Made by a program: the position numbers and the translations under genes
Notes under the pieces: generated by a model
Told to the model about the DNA's origin: nothing
Seen by the model: the letters and a program-made list of their open reading frames with translations, nothing else
Database searches by the model: none
NCBI RefSeq assembly: GCF_014287875.1
Contig: NZ_JACOPN010000002.1
Coordinates: 310,001-374,000 of the forward strand
Length of the DNA stretch: 64,000 nt
Reading direction: 5' to 3'
Source: Flintibacter faecis
Lineage (GTDB): Bacteria; Bacillota; Clostridia; Oscillospirales; Oscillospiraceae
Shown here: piece by piece, positions 9,307-17,527 of the stretch
How positions within the stretch are numbered: position 1 is the first letter of the stretch
How the letters are laid out: the number at the start of each line of letters is the position of its first letter

Positions 9307-9954
9307 TCACGCCTCCATCAGCCCCACCAGCGCGCTGGCTCCGATCCGATCCGCCCCTGCATCCAGCATGGCCTGGGCCTGTTCAAAGGTGCGGATACCC
9401 CCGGCGGCCTTGATGCGCACGTCGGGACCGATGTTGGCCCGGAACAGGGCCACGTCCTCCACAGTGGCCCCGCCGGTGGAAAAGCCGGTGGAGGTCTTGA
9501 TAAAGTCCGCCCCGGCCAGGGTGACGATCTGGCAGACCTTCACCTTCTCCTCCCGGGTCAGCTGACAGGCCTCCACGATGACCTTCAGGATGCGGCCCCG
9601 GCAGGAGGCCTTCACGGCCTTTATCTCCGCCAGCACCCCGTCCCAGTCCCCGGCCTTCACCAGGCCCAGAGAAATGACCATGTCGATCTCATCGGCGCCG
9701 CCGCGGATGGCATCCTCCGTCTCAAAGACCTTGGTCTCGGTGCTGTTATAGCCGTTGGGAAAGCCGATGACGGTGCAGATCTTCAGGTCGTTGCCCACAT
9801 AGTCCCCCGCCCGCTTCACAAATCGGGGCGGGATACACACCGAGGCGGTGTGATACTTCAGCCCCTCATCGCACAAACTCTTCACCTGTTCCCAGGTGGC
9901 GGTGGTGGTCAGCAGGGTATGGTCCACCCGGTTCAAAATGGCTTGCTTATCCAT
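9307..9954 (-). CDS. deoC: Deoxyribose-phosphate aldolase
   Basis: Cleaves 2-deoxyribose-5-phosphate to acetaldehyde and glyceraldehyde-3-phosphate during deoxynucleoside catabolism. The product is 215 residues, normal for the family. Visible motifs are RVDHTLLTTTATWEQV at the N-terminus, VCTVIGFPNGYN-like ICTVIGFPNGYNSTETK, VIVEACQLTREEKV (lysine region), and ADFIKTSTGFSTGGAT with the Schiff-base lysine. The ATG at 9954 has AAGGAG upstream; the longer open frame up to 10191 has no supporting RBS. Confidence 0.94.
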   Translation of the reverse strand: MDKQAILNRVDHTLLTTTATWEQVKSLCDEGLKYHTASVCIPPRFVKRAGDYVGNDLKICTVIGFPNGYNSTETKVFETEDAIRGGADEIDMVISLGLVKAGDWDGVLAEIKAVKASCRGRILKVIVEACQLTREEKVKVCQIVTLAGADFIKTSTGFSTGGATVEDVALFRANIGPDVRIKAAGGIRTFEQAQAMLDAGADRIGASALVGLMEA

Positions 9955-10126
9955 TTTCTGATACACTCCTTGCGCCGTCTGCCCAGGCAGACGGTCCATT
10001 TTTTGATACCCTATTTTATCCCCTTTTCCCCGCCCTTGTCCAGTCAGAAAAGACGGGATACCAATTCCCTCCCCGGCGTGGTATGATAGGATAGATTTGA
10101 TTTTGGAAAGGAACGAACACCCAGCC

Positions 10127-11080
10127 GTGAAACAACGCATTTTCTGTATCCTGACGATTCTGTGCCTGACTCTGGCCGCCTGTGCCCCCACTGCCCCGGC
10201 GGGGAACGGATCGGAGCAGACTCAGTCCGTCTCCTTCACCGACGACTTGGGCCGCACCGTCACGGCGGAATCCCCCCGGCGGGTGGCCGCCCTCATCGGC
10301 AGCTTTGCCGATCTGTGGCAGCTGGCCGGTGGAGCGGACGCCCTGGTGGCGGCGGCGGACGATGCCTGGACCAGCTTTGACCTGAATTTAGACGAGGACG
10401 TAGTCCGTCTGGGCGGCGTAAAGCAGATCAATTTAGAGCAGCTGGCCGCCGCCCAGCCCGACCTGGTCCTGGCCAGCAGCAATACCGCCGCCCAGGTGGA
10501 ACTGCTGCCCGCCCTGGAACAGCTGGGGCTGAAGGTGGCCTATTTCAAGGTGGCGGAGTTTCAGGACTATCTCCACATGCTGGACCTGTGCACCCAGCTC
10601 ACCGGGGATACGGACCGGTTTGCCCAGTATGGCCTTGGGGTGGAACGTCAGGTTCAGGCGGCCCGGGACCGGGCGGACGGCTCCGCCCCCACCGCCCTGT
10701 ACATCCGGGCCACCGGGGCGGGGTGCAAGGTGAAGAACAGCCGGGACAGCGTCCTGGGCGAGATGCTCCGGGACCTGGGCTGCGTGAACATCGCCGACAG
10801 CGACGAGACCCTGCTGGAGCAGCTGAGCTTAGAGCGCATTCTGCAGCTGGACCCGGATTTCATTTTTGTGGTGATGCAGGGAGCGGACAAGTCCGAAGCC
10901 CAGCGTGCTTTGGACCACACGCTGCTGGCAAACCCCGCCTGGCAGAGCCTGACGGCGGTGCAGCAGGGACGCTATTATGTGATGGACGACCGGCTTTATA
11001 ACCTAAAGCCCAACGCCCGGTGGGGAGAGGCCTATGAGCACTTGGCAGATATCCTATATCCCGATGCCGGCCAGGCATAA
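10127..11080 (+). CDS. ABC transporter substrate-binding lipoprotein (iron/cobalamin type)
   Basis: Extracytoplasmic binding protein of about 317 residues. The GTG start gives a lipoprotein signal (ILTILCLTLAAC, lipobox LAAC). The FecB/BtuF-type fold is indicated by SFTDDLGRTVT...PRRVAAL, LEQLAAAQPDLVLASS and LDPDFIFVV. An alternative TTG at 10097 would place 10 polar residues before the signal. A permease and an ATPase follow in overlapping frames. The ligand could be a siderophore, heme or corrinoid; no riboswitch was recognised upstream. Confidence 0.87.
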   Translation: MKQRIFCILTILCLTLAACAPTAPAGNGSEQTQSVSFTDDLGRTVTAESPRRVAALIGSFADLWQLAGGADALVAAADDAWTSFDLNLDEDVVRLGGVKQINLEQLAAAQPDLVLASSNTAAQVELLPALEQLGLKVAYFKVAEFQDYLHMLDLCTQLTGDTDRFAQYGLGVERQVQAARDRADGSAPTALYIRATGAGCKVKNSRDSVLGEMLRDLGCVNIADSDETLLEQLSLERILQLDPDFIFVVMQGADKSEAQRALDHTLLANPAWQSLTAVQQGRYYVMDDRLYNLKPNARWGEAYEHLADILYPDAGQA

Positions 11081-12053
11081 GCGGACGCTGCTGCTTCTGG
11101 CGGGGCTGACGGTGCTGGCGGCGGCGCTCAGTCTGGCGGCGGGGCCGGTGGTCCTGTCCCCTGGGGAGCTGTGGGCGGCCCTTATGGGACGCAGCTGCGG
11201 AACGGCGGGAACCATCCTTCTCCATATTCGCCTGCCCCGCACCTGCGCCTGTCTGCTGGCGGGGGCGGCGCTGGCCGTGTCCGGGGCTATCATTCAAAGT
11301 GTGCTGGCCAACCCCCTGGCCGCTCCCAACATCATCGGGGTAAATGCCGGGGCGGGGCTGATGGTGGCTCTGGCCTGTGCCCTGGCTCCCACGGCCCTGG
11401 CCCTCACCCCGGTGCTGGCCTTTTTGGGAGCCATGGCGGGGGTGCTGCTGGTGCTGGCCATCGCCCGGCGCACCGGGGCCTCCCGGCTGACGGTGGCCCT
11501 GGCCGGGGTGGCGGTGTCCAGTGTGTTCAACGCCGGAATAGATGCGGTGGTCACCTTTGTCCCGGATACGCTGAACAGCTACGCCGACTTTCGGGTGGGC
11601 AGTCTGGCCAATCTGACCCTGGACCGCATCCTCCCGGCGGGGGCGCTGATCCTGATCGCCCTGCTTTTAGCCCTGACGCTGGCCGGCGAGATGGACGTAC
11701 TGCTGCTGGGGGAGGACGTGGCCCGCTCTCTCGGCCTGAACGCCGGGCGCAGCCGGACGGTCCTGCTGGCGGTGGCGGCGGCCCTGGCCGGGGCGGCGGT
11801 GAGCTTTGCGGGGCTGCTGGGCTTTGTGGGGCTCATCGTCCCCCACATGGCCCGCCGCCTGGTGGGGGAAGACAGCCGCCCCCTGCTGGTGGCTTCGGCT
11901 CTGGGCGGGGCGGCCCTGCTCACCGGGTGCGACCTGCTGTCCCGGCTGCTCTTCGCCCCCTACGAGCTGCCCGTGGGCATCGTCTTATCCCTGGGGGGCG
12001 GCCCCTTCTTTTTGTGGCTGCTGCTGAAACAGAGAGGGGGGCGGACACCATGA
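11034..12053 (+). CDS. FecCD-family ABC transporter permease
   Basis: Inner-membrane permease of 339 residues with the BtuC/FecD signature: IRLPRTCACLLAGAALAVSG, then NPLAAPNIIGVNAGAG, and GFVGLIVPHMARRLVG (the ATPase-coupling loop) near residue 265. The ATG at 11034 has GGGGAGAGG upstream and overlaps the binding-protein gene by 47 bases. A second in-frame ATG at 11064 is possible but lacks an RBS. It works with the neighbouring binding protein and ATPase. Confidence 0.92.
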   Translation: MSTWQISYIPMPARHKRTLLLLAGLTVLAAALSLAAGPVVLSPGELWAALMGRSCGTAGTILLHIRLPRTCACLLAGAALAVSGAIIQSVLANPLAAPNIIGVNAGAGLMVALACALAPTALALTPVLAFLGAMAGVLLVLAIARRTGASRLTVALAGVAVSSVFNAGIDAVVTFVPDTLNSYADFRVGSLANLTLDRILPAGALILIALLLALTLAGEMDVLLLGEDVARSLGLNAGRSRTVLLAVAAALAGAAVSFAGLLGFVGLIVPHMARRLVGEDSRPLLVASALGGAALLTGCDLLSRLLFAPYELPVGIVLSLGGGPFFLWLLLKQRGGRTP

Positions 12054-12805
12054 TGGAGCTCAGGCAACTGCGGGCGGGCTATGGCGAACATATGGTCCTG
12101 GATGGCATCGACCTGGCTCTGCGCCCCGGGGAGGTGCTGGCTCTGCTGGGCCCTAACGGCAGCGGCAAAAGCACTCTGATCCGGGCAGCTCTGGGTCTGC
12201 TGCCCCTGGCCGGGGGGCAGGTGCTGATCGACGGGGCGGACGCTGCGGCGCTCACCCCCCGTCAGCGGGCCCAAAAAGCCGCCTATCTGCCCCAGACCCG
12301 GCCGGTGCCCAACATCACCGCCCTGCGCATGGTGCTCCACGGACGCTTTCCCCATTTGACCTATCCCCGGCGCTTCCGGCAGGAGGACTATGCCGCCGCC
12401 ATGGCGGCTTTGGAGCAGGCGGATGCGGCCTGTCTGGCCCGGCGGTCCATGCCGGAGCTGTCCGGCGGTCAGCGCCAGCGGGTCTATCTGGCCATGGCCC
12501 TGGCCCAGGACGCACCCACCCTCTTTCTGGACGAGCCCACCGCATTTCTGGACGTGTCCCACCAGCTGGAGGTGGGGCGCTTGGCCGGGCAGCTGGCCCG
12601 GCAGGGCAAGGCAGTGGTATTGGTCCTGCATGACCTGCCCCTAGCCCTGAGCACGGCGGACCGGCTGGCCGTGCTGAAGGGAGGCCGGCTGCTGGCCGTG
12701 GACGGGCCGGAAGCGCTCTGCGCCGACGGAATTTTAAACTCGGTGTTCGGCATAGAGCTGGGTCGGGTCATGACGGACCGGGGCTGGCGGTATTATTACT
12801 TATAA
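12050..12805 (+). CDS. Iron/cobalamin-type ABC transporter ATP-binding protein
   Basis: ATPase of 251 residues. Walker [10 protein letters not shown] is near residue 37, signature ELSGGQRQR near 139, Walker [12 protein letters not shown] near 160, and the H-loop VLVLHD after it. The ATG at 12050 overlaps the permease stop (ATGA), so expression is coupled. It completes a three-gene importer of the FecBCDE/BtuFCD type. Confidence 0.93.
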   Translation: MMELRQLRAGYGEHMVLDGIDLALRPGEVLALLGPNGSGKSTLIRAALGLLPLAGGQVLIDGADAAALTPRQRAQKAAYLPQTRPVPNITALRMVLHGRFPHLTYPRRFRQEDYAAAMAALEQADAACLARRSMPELSGGQRQRVYLAMALAQDAPTLFLDEPTAFLDVSHQLEVGRLAGQLARQGKAVVLVLHDLPLALSTADRLAVLKGGRLLAVDGPEALCADGILNSVFGIELGRVMTDRGWRYYYL

Positions 12806-12818
12806 CAACAAAAATATA

Positions 12819-12845
12819 CGGCGGCCCCGTGGTGGGGGCCGCCGT
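12819..12845 (-). terminator. GC-rich hairpin, probable terminator for the 12883-13518 gene
   Basis: CGGCGGCCCC...GGGGCCGCCG stem. On the minus strand it is followed by TATATTTTTGTTG, which fits termination of the secreted-protein gene. On the plus strand it follows the ABC operon but lacks a T tract. Confidence 0.6.
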
Positions 12846-12882
12846 CTGGGAACTCTGGGCTTTTGCGCAAGCTTGTCGGCCC

Positions 12883-13518
12883 TCAGGCCAGGGTCAGCGC
12901 CTCGATCTGATAGCCAAACAGGTTGTCGGCAGGCCGGAGCACCGCCCGGAACCCGGTGAGCACGCTGTCGTCCACGGAGTAGACCAGGCTGCCGGACAGG
13001 ACCAGCTTATCCCGCTCCACGCTGGAGCGATCCAGCCGGATCTCGGCCAGGTTATCGTCGCCGCACACCACCCGGAAGCTGTCCTGATCGGCCAGATAGG
13101 TCATCCGGTCCGCCAGTTCCTCCGGCAGGGTGTTCAGGTCCACCGGGCCGCCGGGGAGGGCGACGGAGAAGTCCAGCACAGTCTCGGCGGGAACCGTCAG
13201 CAGGCCATCGCCGCTGTCCGCCCGCTCGTCCAGCTGACCATAGAGGGAGAGCATGTTATAAACCGTCTCCCACCGGCCCTGCTCACTAGTCAGGGCATCG
13301 TCCCCCAGGTGCAGCAGGGTGAGCAGTCCGGCGTGGAGGGCGGGCGTCATGGACTCCACTGCCCCCGTCTCGGCGGGGATAGAGCCGGGCACAAAGACGG
13401 TCTCGTCCCCGGCGGGCAGGGCAATCTCCCCGCCGTTCACGGCCATGGCCGCAAAGGGGATGGACACCGCCAGCACAGCGGCGGCAGTCAGGGTCAGCAG
13501 CATTTTTTTCAATTTCAT
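12883..13518 (-). CDS. Predicted secreted protein of unknown function
   Basis: I do not recognise a family. The ATG at 13518 follows AAGGAGGTCCCCCAC, and the first 28 residues form a signal peptide (KLKKMLLTLTAAAVLAVSIP then FAAMA). The mature part is acidic, about 185 residues, with no cysteine-rich or catalytic motif that I can see. Upstream sequence to 13700 is AT-richer and may carry its promoter. It is transcribed toward the ABC operon and ends at the 12819 hairpin. Confidence 0.75.
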   Translation of the reverse strand: MKLKKMLLTLTAAAVLAVSIPFAAMAVNGGEIALPAGDETVFVPGSIPAETGAVESMTPALHAGLLTLLHLGDDALTSEQGRWETVYNMLSLYGQLDERADSGDGLLTVPAETVLDFSVALPGGPVDLNTLPEELADRMTYLADQDSFRVVCGDDNLAEIRLDRSSVERDKLVLSGSLVYSVDDSVLTGFRAVLRPADNLFGYQIEALTLA

Positions 13519-13826
13519 GTGGGGGACCTCCTTCCGCAAGGGATCGGGTGATATTCTTTCATCTTGACTATAGTATAGCACCCCGGCCGTGTTACCTTCT
13601 TATCGGAATCGTTACGAGATGGTAGCAAAAGAGTTACAGAATTGTTTCCGTCTTCACCGAGATCCCCTGTCATTTTATGCCGTGAACAGATCGGACATTC
13701 CATCCAGGCGCAAAAAAGATGAACGGCTGCGGCGGGCTGCATCCTGCACGCTTTCCGTTGACCCCGGTGCGCCTATGGGGTACAATATACTGCAAACACA
13801 CATCTGCAAGGGAAAGGAGCACACCT

Positions 13827-14231
13827 ATGCATCCCGAAGAGTACAATGTCTCCATCATTCGATTGGTCAACTCCCCCCACCAATTCGCCTTTGAAAACGG
13901 CATCGTCATCACCGATGTTGGCCCGGGCTATGCCAAGGGAGAGCTCACCGTGGGCCCGGACAGCATCAACCCTCATGGCAACGTCCACGGCGGGGCCCTG
14001 TCCACCCTGGCGGACACGGTGGGCGGCTGCTGCGCCTGCTCTAAGGGGGGCACCTGCGTCACCTCCGGCTGCTCCATCGAATACCTCCGCCCGGCAAACG
14101 GCAGCAAAATTTACTGTACCGCCACCCCCAAAAAGCTGGGCCGCACCCTGTCGGTGGTAGCCCTGGAGATGACCAACGACCAGGGGGCGGTGGTGGCCAC
14201 CGCCACCTATACCTTCTTCATGCTGCACTAA
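13827..14231 (+). CDS. PaaI-type hotdog-fold thioesterase
   Basis: Acyl-CoA thioesterase-like protein of 134 residues. The hotdog core includes NPHGNVHGGALSTLADTVGG (catalytic-loop HGG) near residue 50, then SIEYLRPANG and GRTLSVVALEM. ATG at 13827 has AAAGGAG upstream. Family members hydrolyse aromatic or other acyl-CoA; the exact substrate is unknown. It is a single-gene unit next to the Mn2+-regulated mntP. Confidence 0.88.
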   Translation: MHPEEYNVSIIRLVNSPHQFAFENGIVITDVGPGYAKGELTVGPDSINPHGNVHGGALSTLADTVGGCCACSKGGTCVTSGCSIEYLRPANGSKIYCTATPKKLGRTLSVVALEMTNDQGAVVATATYTFFMLH

Positions 14232-14304
14232 GTCCCTCTGCCCGGTGGAAAACAAACGTTTTTTCCGCATATTCCCGCATATTTTTGTTTCCGCCGGAAT
14301 AGCG

Positions 14305-14333
14305 TTGACAGGGACGGTCTGGTGTGGTAAACT
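14305..14333 (+). promoter_or_regulatory. Sigma-A promoter of the mntP transcript
   Basis: TTGACA (14305-14310), 17-base spacer, TAAACT (14328-14333) preceded by TG at -15/-14 (extended -10). Transcription should start near 14340, just before the riboswitch. Confidence 0.8.
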
Positions 14334-14339
14334 GGTCAG

Positions 14340-14435
14340 ACTTTAAGGGAGTAGTCGGCGCGCCGCGCGGCCCGGTCAACATTCTGGAGAAGATGCCTCT
14401 CCTGGCCGGGTCTGAAACGATGAGACTTATCTGTC
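14340..14435 (+). ncRNA. yybP-ykoY manganese riboswitch
   Basis: Aptamer-like leader 5' of mntP. It contains AAGGGAGTAG (14345-14354), CCCGGTCAAC with partner GGCCGGGT, a hairpin GGAGAAGATGCCTCTCC, and a 3' GAGACTT that can pair either with the aptamer or with the terminator. These are the recognised yybP-ykoY elements, and mntP efflux genes are classic targets. Mn2+ binding is expected to stabilise the aptamer and let transcription proceed. Confidence 0.85.
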
Positions 14436-14459
14436 CTACGGGACAGGTAGGTCTTTTTT
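14424..14459 (+). terminator. Riboswitch expression-platform terminator
   Basis: A fully paired 13-bp stem (GACTTATCTGTCC / GGACAGGTAGGTC with G-U pairs), loop TACG, then TTTTTT. It overlaps the aptamer 3' strand and lies 30 bases before the mntP start, so mntP should be ON only with ligand. Confidence 0.85.
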
Positions 14460-14489
14460 CGTGTCCGACCAATGTAGGAGGAGATTTAT

Positions 14490-15050
14490 ATGGACCTTTG
14501 GGAGCTGTTTGTCATTGCGGTGGGGCTCTCTATGGACGCCTTTGCCGTATCCATCTGCAAGGGACTATCCGCCCCCCGGCTGCGCCTGCGCCACAGCCTG
14601 ATCTGCGGAGGCTATTTCGGTCTGTTCCAGGCCCTGATGCCCCTGCTGGGCTGGCTGCTGGGGGTGCGCTTCCAGACCATGATCGACAGCCTGGACCACT
14701 GGATCGCCTTTATCCTGCTGGGGATCATCGGCGTGAACATGATCCGGGAGTCAAGGGAGTGCGGAGAGGAGCCGCTGAACAGCTCCTTTTCCTTCCGCAC
14801 CATGCTTCCCCTGGCCGTGGCCACCAGCATCGATGCTCTGGCCGTTGGGGTCACCTTTGCTTTTTTACAGGTGGACATTCTTCCCGCCGTCCTATTCATC
14901 GGCTGGACCACTTTTGTCATCTCCGCTGTTGGCGTGAAAGTGGGAGCGGTATTCGGCACCCGATTTCAAAGCCGAGCGGAGCTGCTGGGCGGCGCAGTGC
15001 TGGTGCTTATGGGAGCAAAAATACTGGTGGAGCACCTGCTAGCGGGCTGA
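14490..15050 (+). CDS. mntP: Manganese efflux pump MntP
   Basis: Membrane exporter of 186 residues with six helices in two repeats. Each repeat carries the acidic metal-binding pattern: [15 protein letters not shown] near residue 12 and [13 protein letters not shown] near residue 110. ATG at 14490 has AGGAGG upstream. The Mn2+ riboswitch and promoter upstream give a simple excess-Mn2+ relief unit. Confidence 0.95.
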   Translation: MDLWELFVIAVGLSMDAFAVSICKGLSAPRLRLRHSLICGGYFGLFQALMPLLGWLLGVRFQTMIDSLDHWIAFILLGIIGVNMIRESRECGEEPLNSSFSFRTMLPLAVATSIDALAVGVTFAFLQVDILPAVLFIGWTTFVISAVGVKVGAVFGTRFQSRAELLGGAVLVLMGAKILVEHLLAG

Positions 15051-15172
15051 CCCCGATCCCGTGCATTTCCCCCGATTTTTTCTTGCAGTTGATCCCCGCC
15101 TGTGGTACAATGGGCCTGTTTCCCCGCCTTTTGGGGAAGCAGAGAGAGTAAAAACGAAGGTTGTGTGTTACT

Positions 15173-16387
15173 ATGAAAAAACTACTGGGCAGTCTGCCTG
15201 CCCGCCTGGTGCTGGGCGTTCTGGCCGGCATCTTCATCGGCCTGTGGGCGGGCGGCGAGGCCTCCGGTGGCCTGGGCGAGACGGTGATGCAGGTCATCCT
15301 CACGGTGAAGAACCTGCTGGGATCTCTCATCTCCTTCTGTGTACCCCTCATCGTCATCGGCTTCATCGCCCCCTCCATCACCCGGCTGAAGAGCAACGCC
15401 TCCCGGATGCTGGGGCTGTCCCTGGTCCTGGCCTACACCTCGTCGGTGTGCGCCGCCCTGCTGTCCGCCGGAGCGGGCTTCGTCCTCATCCCCGGCATGT
15501 CCATCCAGTCCTCTGCCGAAGGTCTGCGCACCGCGCCGGAGCTGCTGTTCCAGCTGGAGATCTCCCCCATCATGCCGGTGATCTCCGCCCTGGTGTTCTC
15601 CGTGCTCATCGGTCTGGCCGCCACCTGGACCCAGGCGGGCACCATCATCCGCCTGCTGGAGGAGTTCCAGCATATCGTGCTGGAGGTGGTCACCCGGGTC
15701 ATCATCCCCATCCTGCCCTTCTTCATCGCCGGCACCTTCTGCGGCCTGGCCTACGAGGGCTCCATCACCCGGCAGCTGCCCGTGTTCCTGCTGGTCATTT
15801 TGATCGTGCTGGTGGGGCACTATCTGTGGCTGGCGGTGCTGTATGGTCTGGCGGCGGTCTATTCCGGTGAAAACCCCTGGCAGGTGCTGCGCCACTATGG
15901 CCCGGCCTATCTCACCGCCGTGGGCACCATGTCCTCCGCTGCCACCCTGGCTGTGGCCCTGGACGGGGCCCGCAAGTCCTCCGTCCTCCGCCGGGACCTG
16001 GTGGACTTCGGCATCCCCCTGTTCGCCAACATCCACCTGTGCGGCTCGGTCCTCACCGAGGTATTCTTCGTCATGACCGTGTCCAAGGTGCTGTACGGGG
16101 TTCTGCCCGCCCCGGGAACTATGATCTTGTTCTGTCTGCTGCTGGGCGTGTTCGCCGTGGGAGCTCCCGGCGTGCCCGGGGGCACGGTGATGGCCTCTCT
16201 GGGGCTCATCACCAGCGTGCTGGGCTTTGACAACAACGGCACCGCCCTGATGCTGACCATCTTCGCCCTGCAGGACAGCTTCGGCACCGCCTGCAACATC
16301 ACCGGCGACGGGGCCCTGACCCTGATCCTCACCGGCTACGCGAAAAAGCACCACATCCAGCAGGTGCCCGACACCGAAATTTTATAA
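15173..16387 (+). CDS. Dicarboxylate/amino acid:cation symporter (DAACS family)
   Basis: Na+- or H+-coupled transporter of 404 residues. Typical GltP/SstT features are present: the N-terminal LVLGVLAGIFIGL, the serine-rich GTMSSAATLAVAL hairpin near residue 250, and DSFGTACNITGDGALTLIL near the C-terminus. It imports glutamate, aspartate, serine/threonine or dicarboxylates; the sequence does not decide which. ATG at 15173 is chosen; an in-frame TTG at 15161 is closer to the GAAGG and remains possible. Confidence 0.92.
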   Translation: MKKLLGSLPARLVLGVLAGIFIGLWAGGEASGGLGETVMQVILTVKNLLGSLISFCVPLIVIGFIAPSITRLKSNASRMLGLSLVLAYTSSVCAALLSAGAGFVLIPGMSIQSSAEGLRTAPELLFQLEISPIMPVISALVFSVLIGLAATWTQAGTIIRLLEEFQHIVLEVVTRVIIPILPFFIAGTFCGLAYEGSITRQLPVFLLVILIVLVGHYLWLAVLYGLAAVYSGENPWQVLRHYGPAYLTAVGTMSSAATLAVALDGARKSSVLRRDLVDFGIPLFANIHLCGSVLTEVFFVMTVSKVLYGVLPAPGTMILFCLLLGVFAVGAPGVPGGTVMASLGLITSVLGFDNNGTALMLTIFALQDSFGTACNITGDGALTLILTGYAKKHHIQQVPDTEIL

Positions 16388-16454
16388 CAGATCATAACAA
16401 AATCGCTCCCGTTCCCGGCTATTTCACCGGAAACAGGAGCGATTTTTACTTGAT

Positions 16455-16883
16455 TTACTCCAAGTCCTGAATGTTCATTTTCCGCAGGCCGTCCTGAAAG
16501 TCGCGGCGGTTCTTGTAATAGAGCCAGATGCCGCCAAAGGCCGCCGTGGGGATGTTGCAGGTGAGAAACAGGGCGATCAGCGCAGCGATCTCGCCCCCGG
16601 TGGGGGGATAGAACTCGGGCTGGGGGAGGACCTCCTCCACCACATTGCCGTTTTCGTCCACCGTCACCATGCTGGAGGCCGACGCCGGGGTGACGCAGTT
16701 GATGAGCGCCACGCTGGTGAGCGCAAAGGACAGCAGCAGGGATAAAATGGGCAGGATCAGCCCCAGCTTTCCGCTCTTTCGGCACAAAAACACCTGCAGC
16801 ACTACCAGCAGGGCAATGGGCAGCAGTCCCAGACACATGGTAAATACCAGCACAGGCAGGGTCACGATGGAAGCCATCATCAT
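16455..16883 (-). CDS. Small membrane protein, unknown function
   Basis: 142 residues with three hydrophobic helices (VLVFTMCLGLLPIALLVVLQ near the start, LGLILPILSLLLSFALTSVA, and a helix around IAALIALFLTCNIPTA). No family recognised. The first of three consecutive ATG codons lies 11 bases after GAGGAGG. It follows the DUF2089 gene by 16 bases, so the pair is probably an operon of a DNA-binding protein and its membrane partner. Confidence 0.7.
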   Translation of the reverse strand: MMMASIVTLPVLVFTMCLGLLPIALLVVLQVFLCRKSGKLGLILPILSLLLSFALTSVALINCVTPASASSMVTVDENGNVVEEVLPQPEFYPPTGGEIAALIALFLTCNIPTAAFGGIWLYYKNRRDFQDGLRKMNIQDLE

Positions 16884-16899
16884 AATAATACAGTCCTCC

Positions 16900-17208
16900 T
16901 CACTTGTCCCGGTCCGGGGTCCGGGTCTTTTTATACTCCGCAATGAGCAGCTTGGCCGTGTCCAGGTCCAGCCGCTCGTTGATGGCCAGCCGCTTCACGG
17001 CGGCGATAAAGGGGTCGGCGGCCACGTCCTCCGCCATGCGAATTTTTTGAATGACCCGGTCCAGCCGCAGCCGCACCGTGGGATAGGTCACGCCGTACTC
17101 CCCCGCCACTTCCTTTAAAGAGCCGGAGGCCAGCACAAACTTTTTCAGAAAGACTGCGTCCTCCTCCTCCAGGCCGGTCATCCACTCCGGCAGCGTCTCC
17201 AACGCCAT
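16900..17208 (-). CDS. DUF2089-type helix-turn-helix protein
   Basis: 102-residue putative regulator. The core FVLASGSLKEVAGEYGVTYP followed by TVRLRLDRVIQKI matches the C-terminal HTH region of DUF2089 proteins; the zinc-ribbon half found in longer relatives is absent. The ATG at 17208 follows GAGGGGAGC. It heads a two-gene unit with the membrane protein. The upstream 100 bases are AT-rich and likely hold the promoter. Function unknown. Confidence 0.75.
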   Translation of the reverse strand: MALETLPEWMTGLEEEDAVFLKKFVLASGSLKEVAGEYGVTYPTVRLRLDRVIQKIRMAEDVAADPFIAAVKRLAINERLDLDTAKLLIAEYKKTRTPDRDK

Positions 17209-17332
17209 CTGCTCCCCTCCTCTCTGTGTAACTTTAGTATAATCTTTAATATTATTAAAGTCAAGCTTTAATTTTATTTTTCTGATTGAAAAATTTGTCC
17301 CGCTGCATTTGGTCAACATGCTATCCTGAACT

Positions 17333-17494
17333 TGTCATTCCGAGGAGTGCAGTACCCGCAAGGGGCACGCCGCATCCGTAAGGCAGCAAAGCTGCCAACG
17401 GCTGCGCAGCGACGTGGGGATCCGTTTCCCCTCGTCTTTTGGACGGGAGTTACGGATCGCTGCATCGGGGCTTCGTCCCTCCTCGCAATGACAG
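17333..17494. repeat. TCATTCCGAGGAG...CCTCGCAATGACA palindromic repeat
   Basis: Second copy of the dispersed repeat seen at 1839-1962. Its ends are mutually complementary (TGTCATTCCGAGGAG / CCTCGCAATGACAG) and internal segments such as GACGTGGGGATCCGT are shared. It has no ORF of its own and fills the gap before cobA-hemD. Confidence 0.75.
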
Positions 17495-17527
17495 GCCCAG
17501 CATCTGACCAAACACAGCGGGATATTT

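Noticed and set aside
12819..12845. Terminator for the plus-strand ABC operon
   Set aside because: No T tract follows on the plus strand; the T-rich side favours the minus-strand gene.
15182..16354. 390-codon minus-strand frame opposite the symporter gene
   Set aside because: Low-complexity Gly/Gln/His product, fully antisense to a clear transporter gene.
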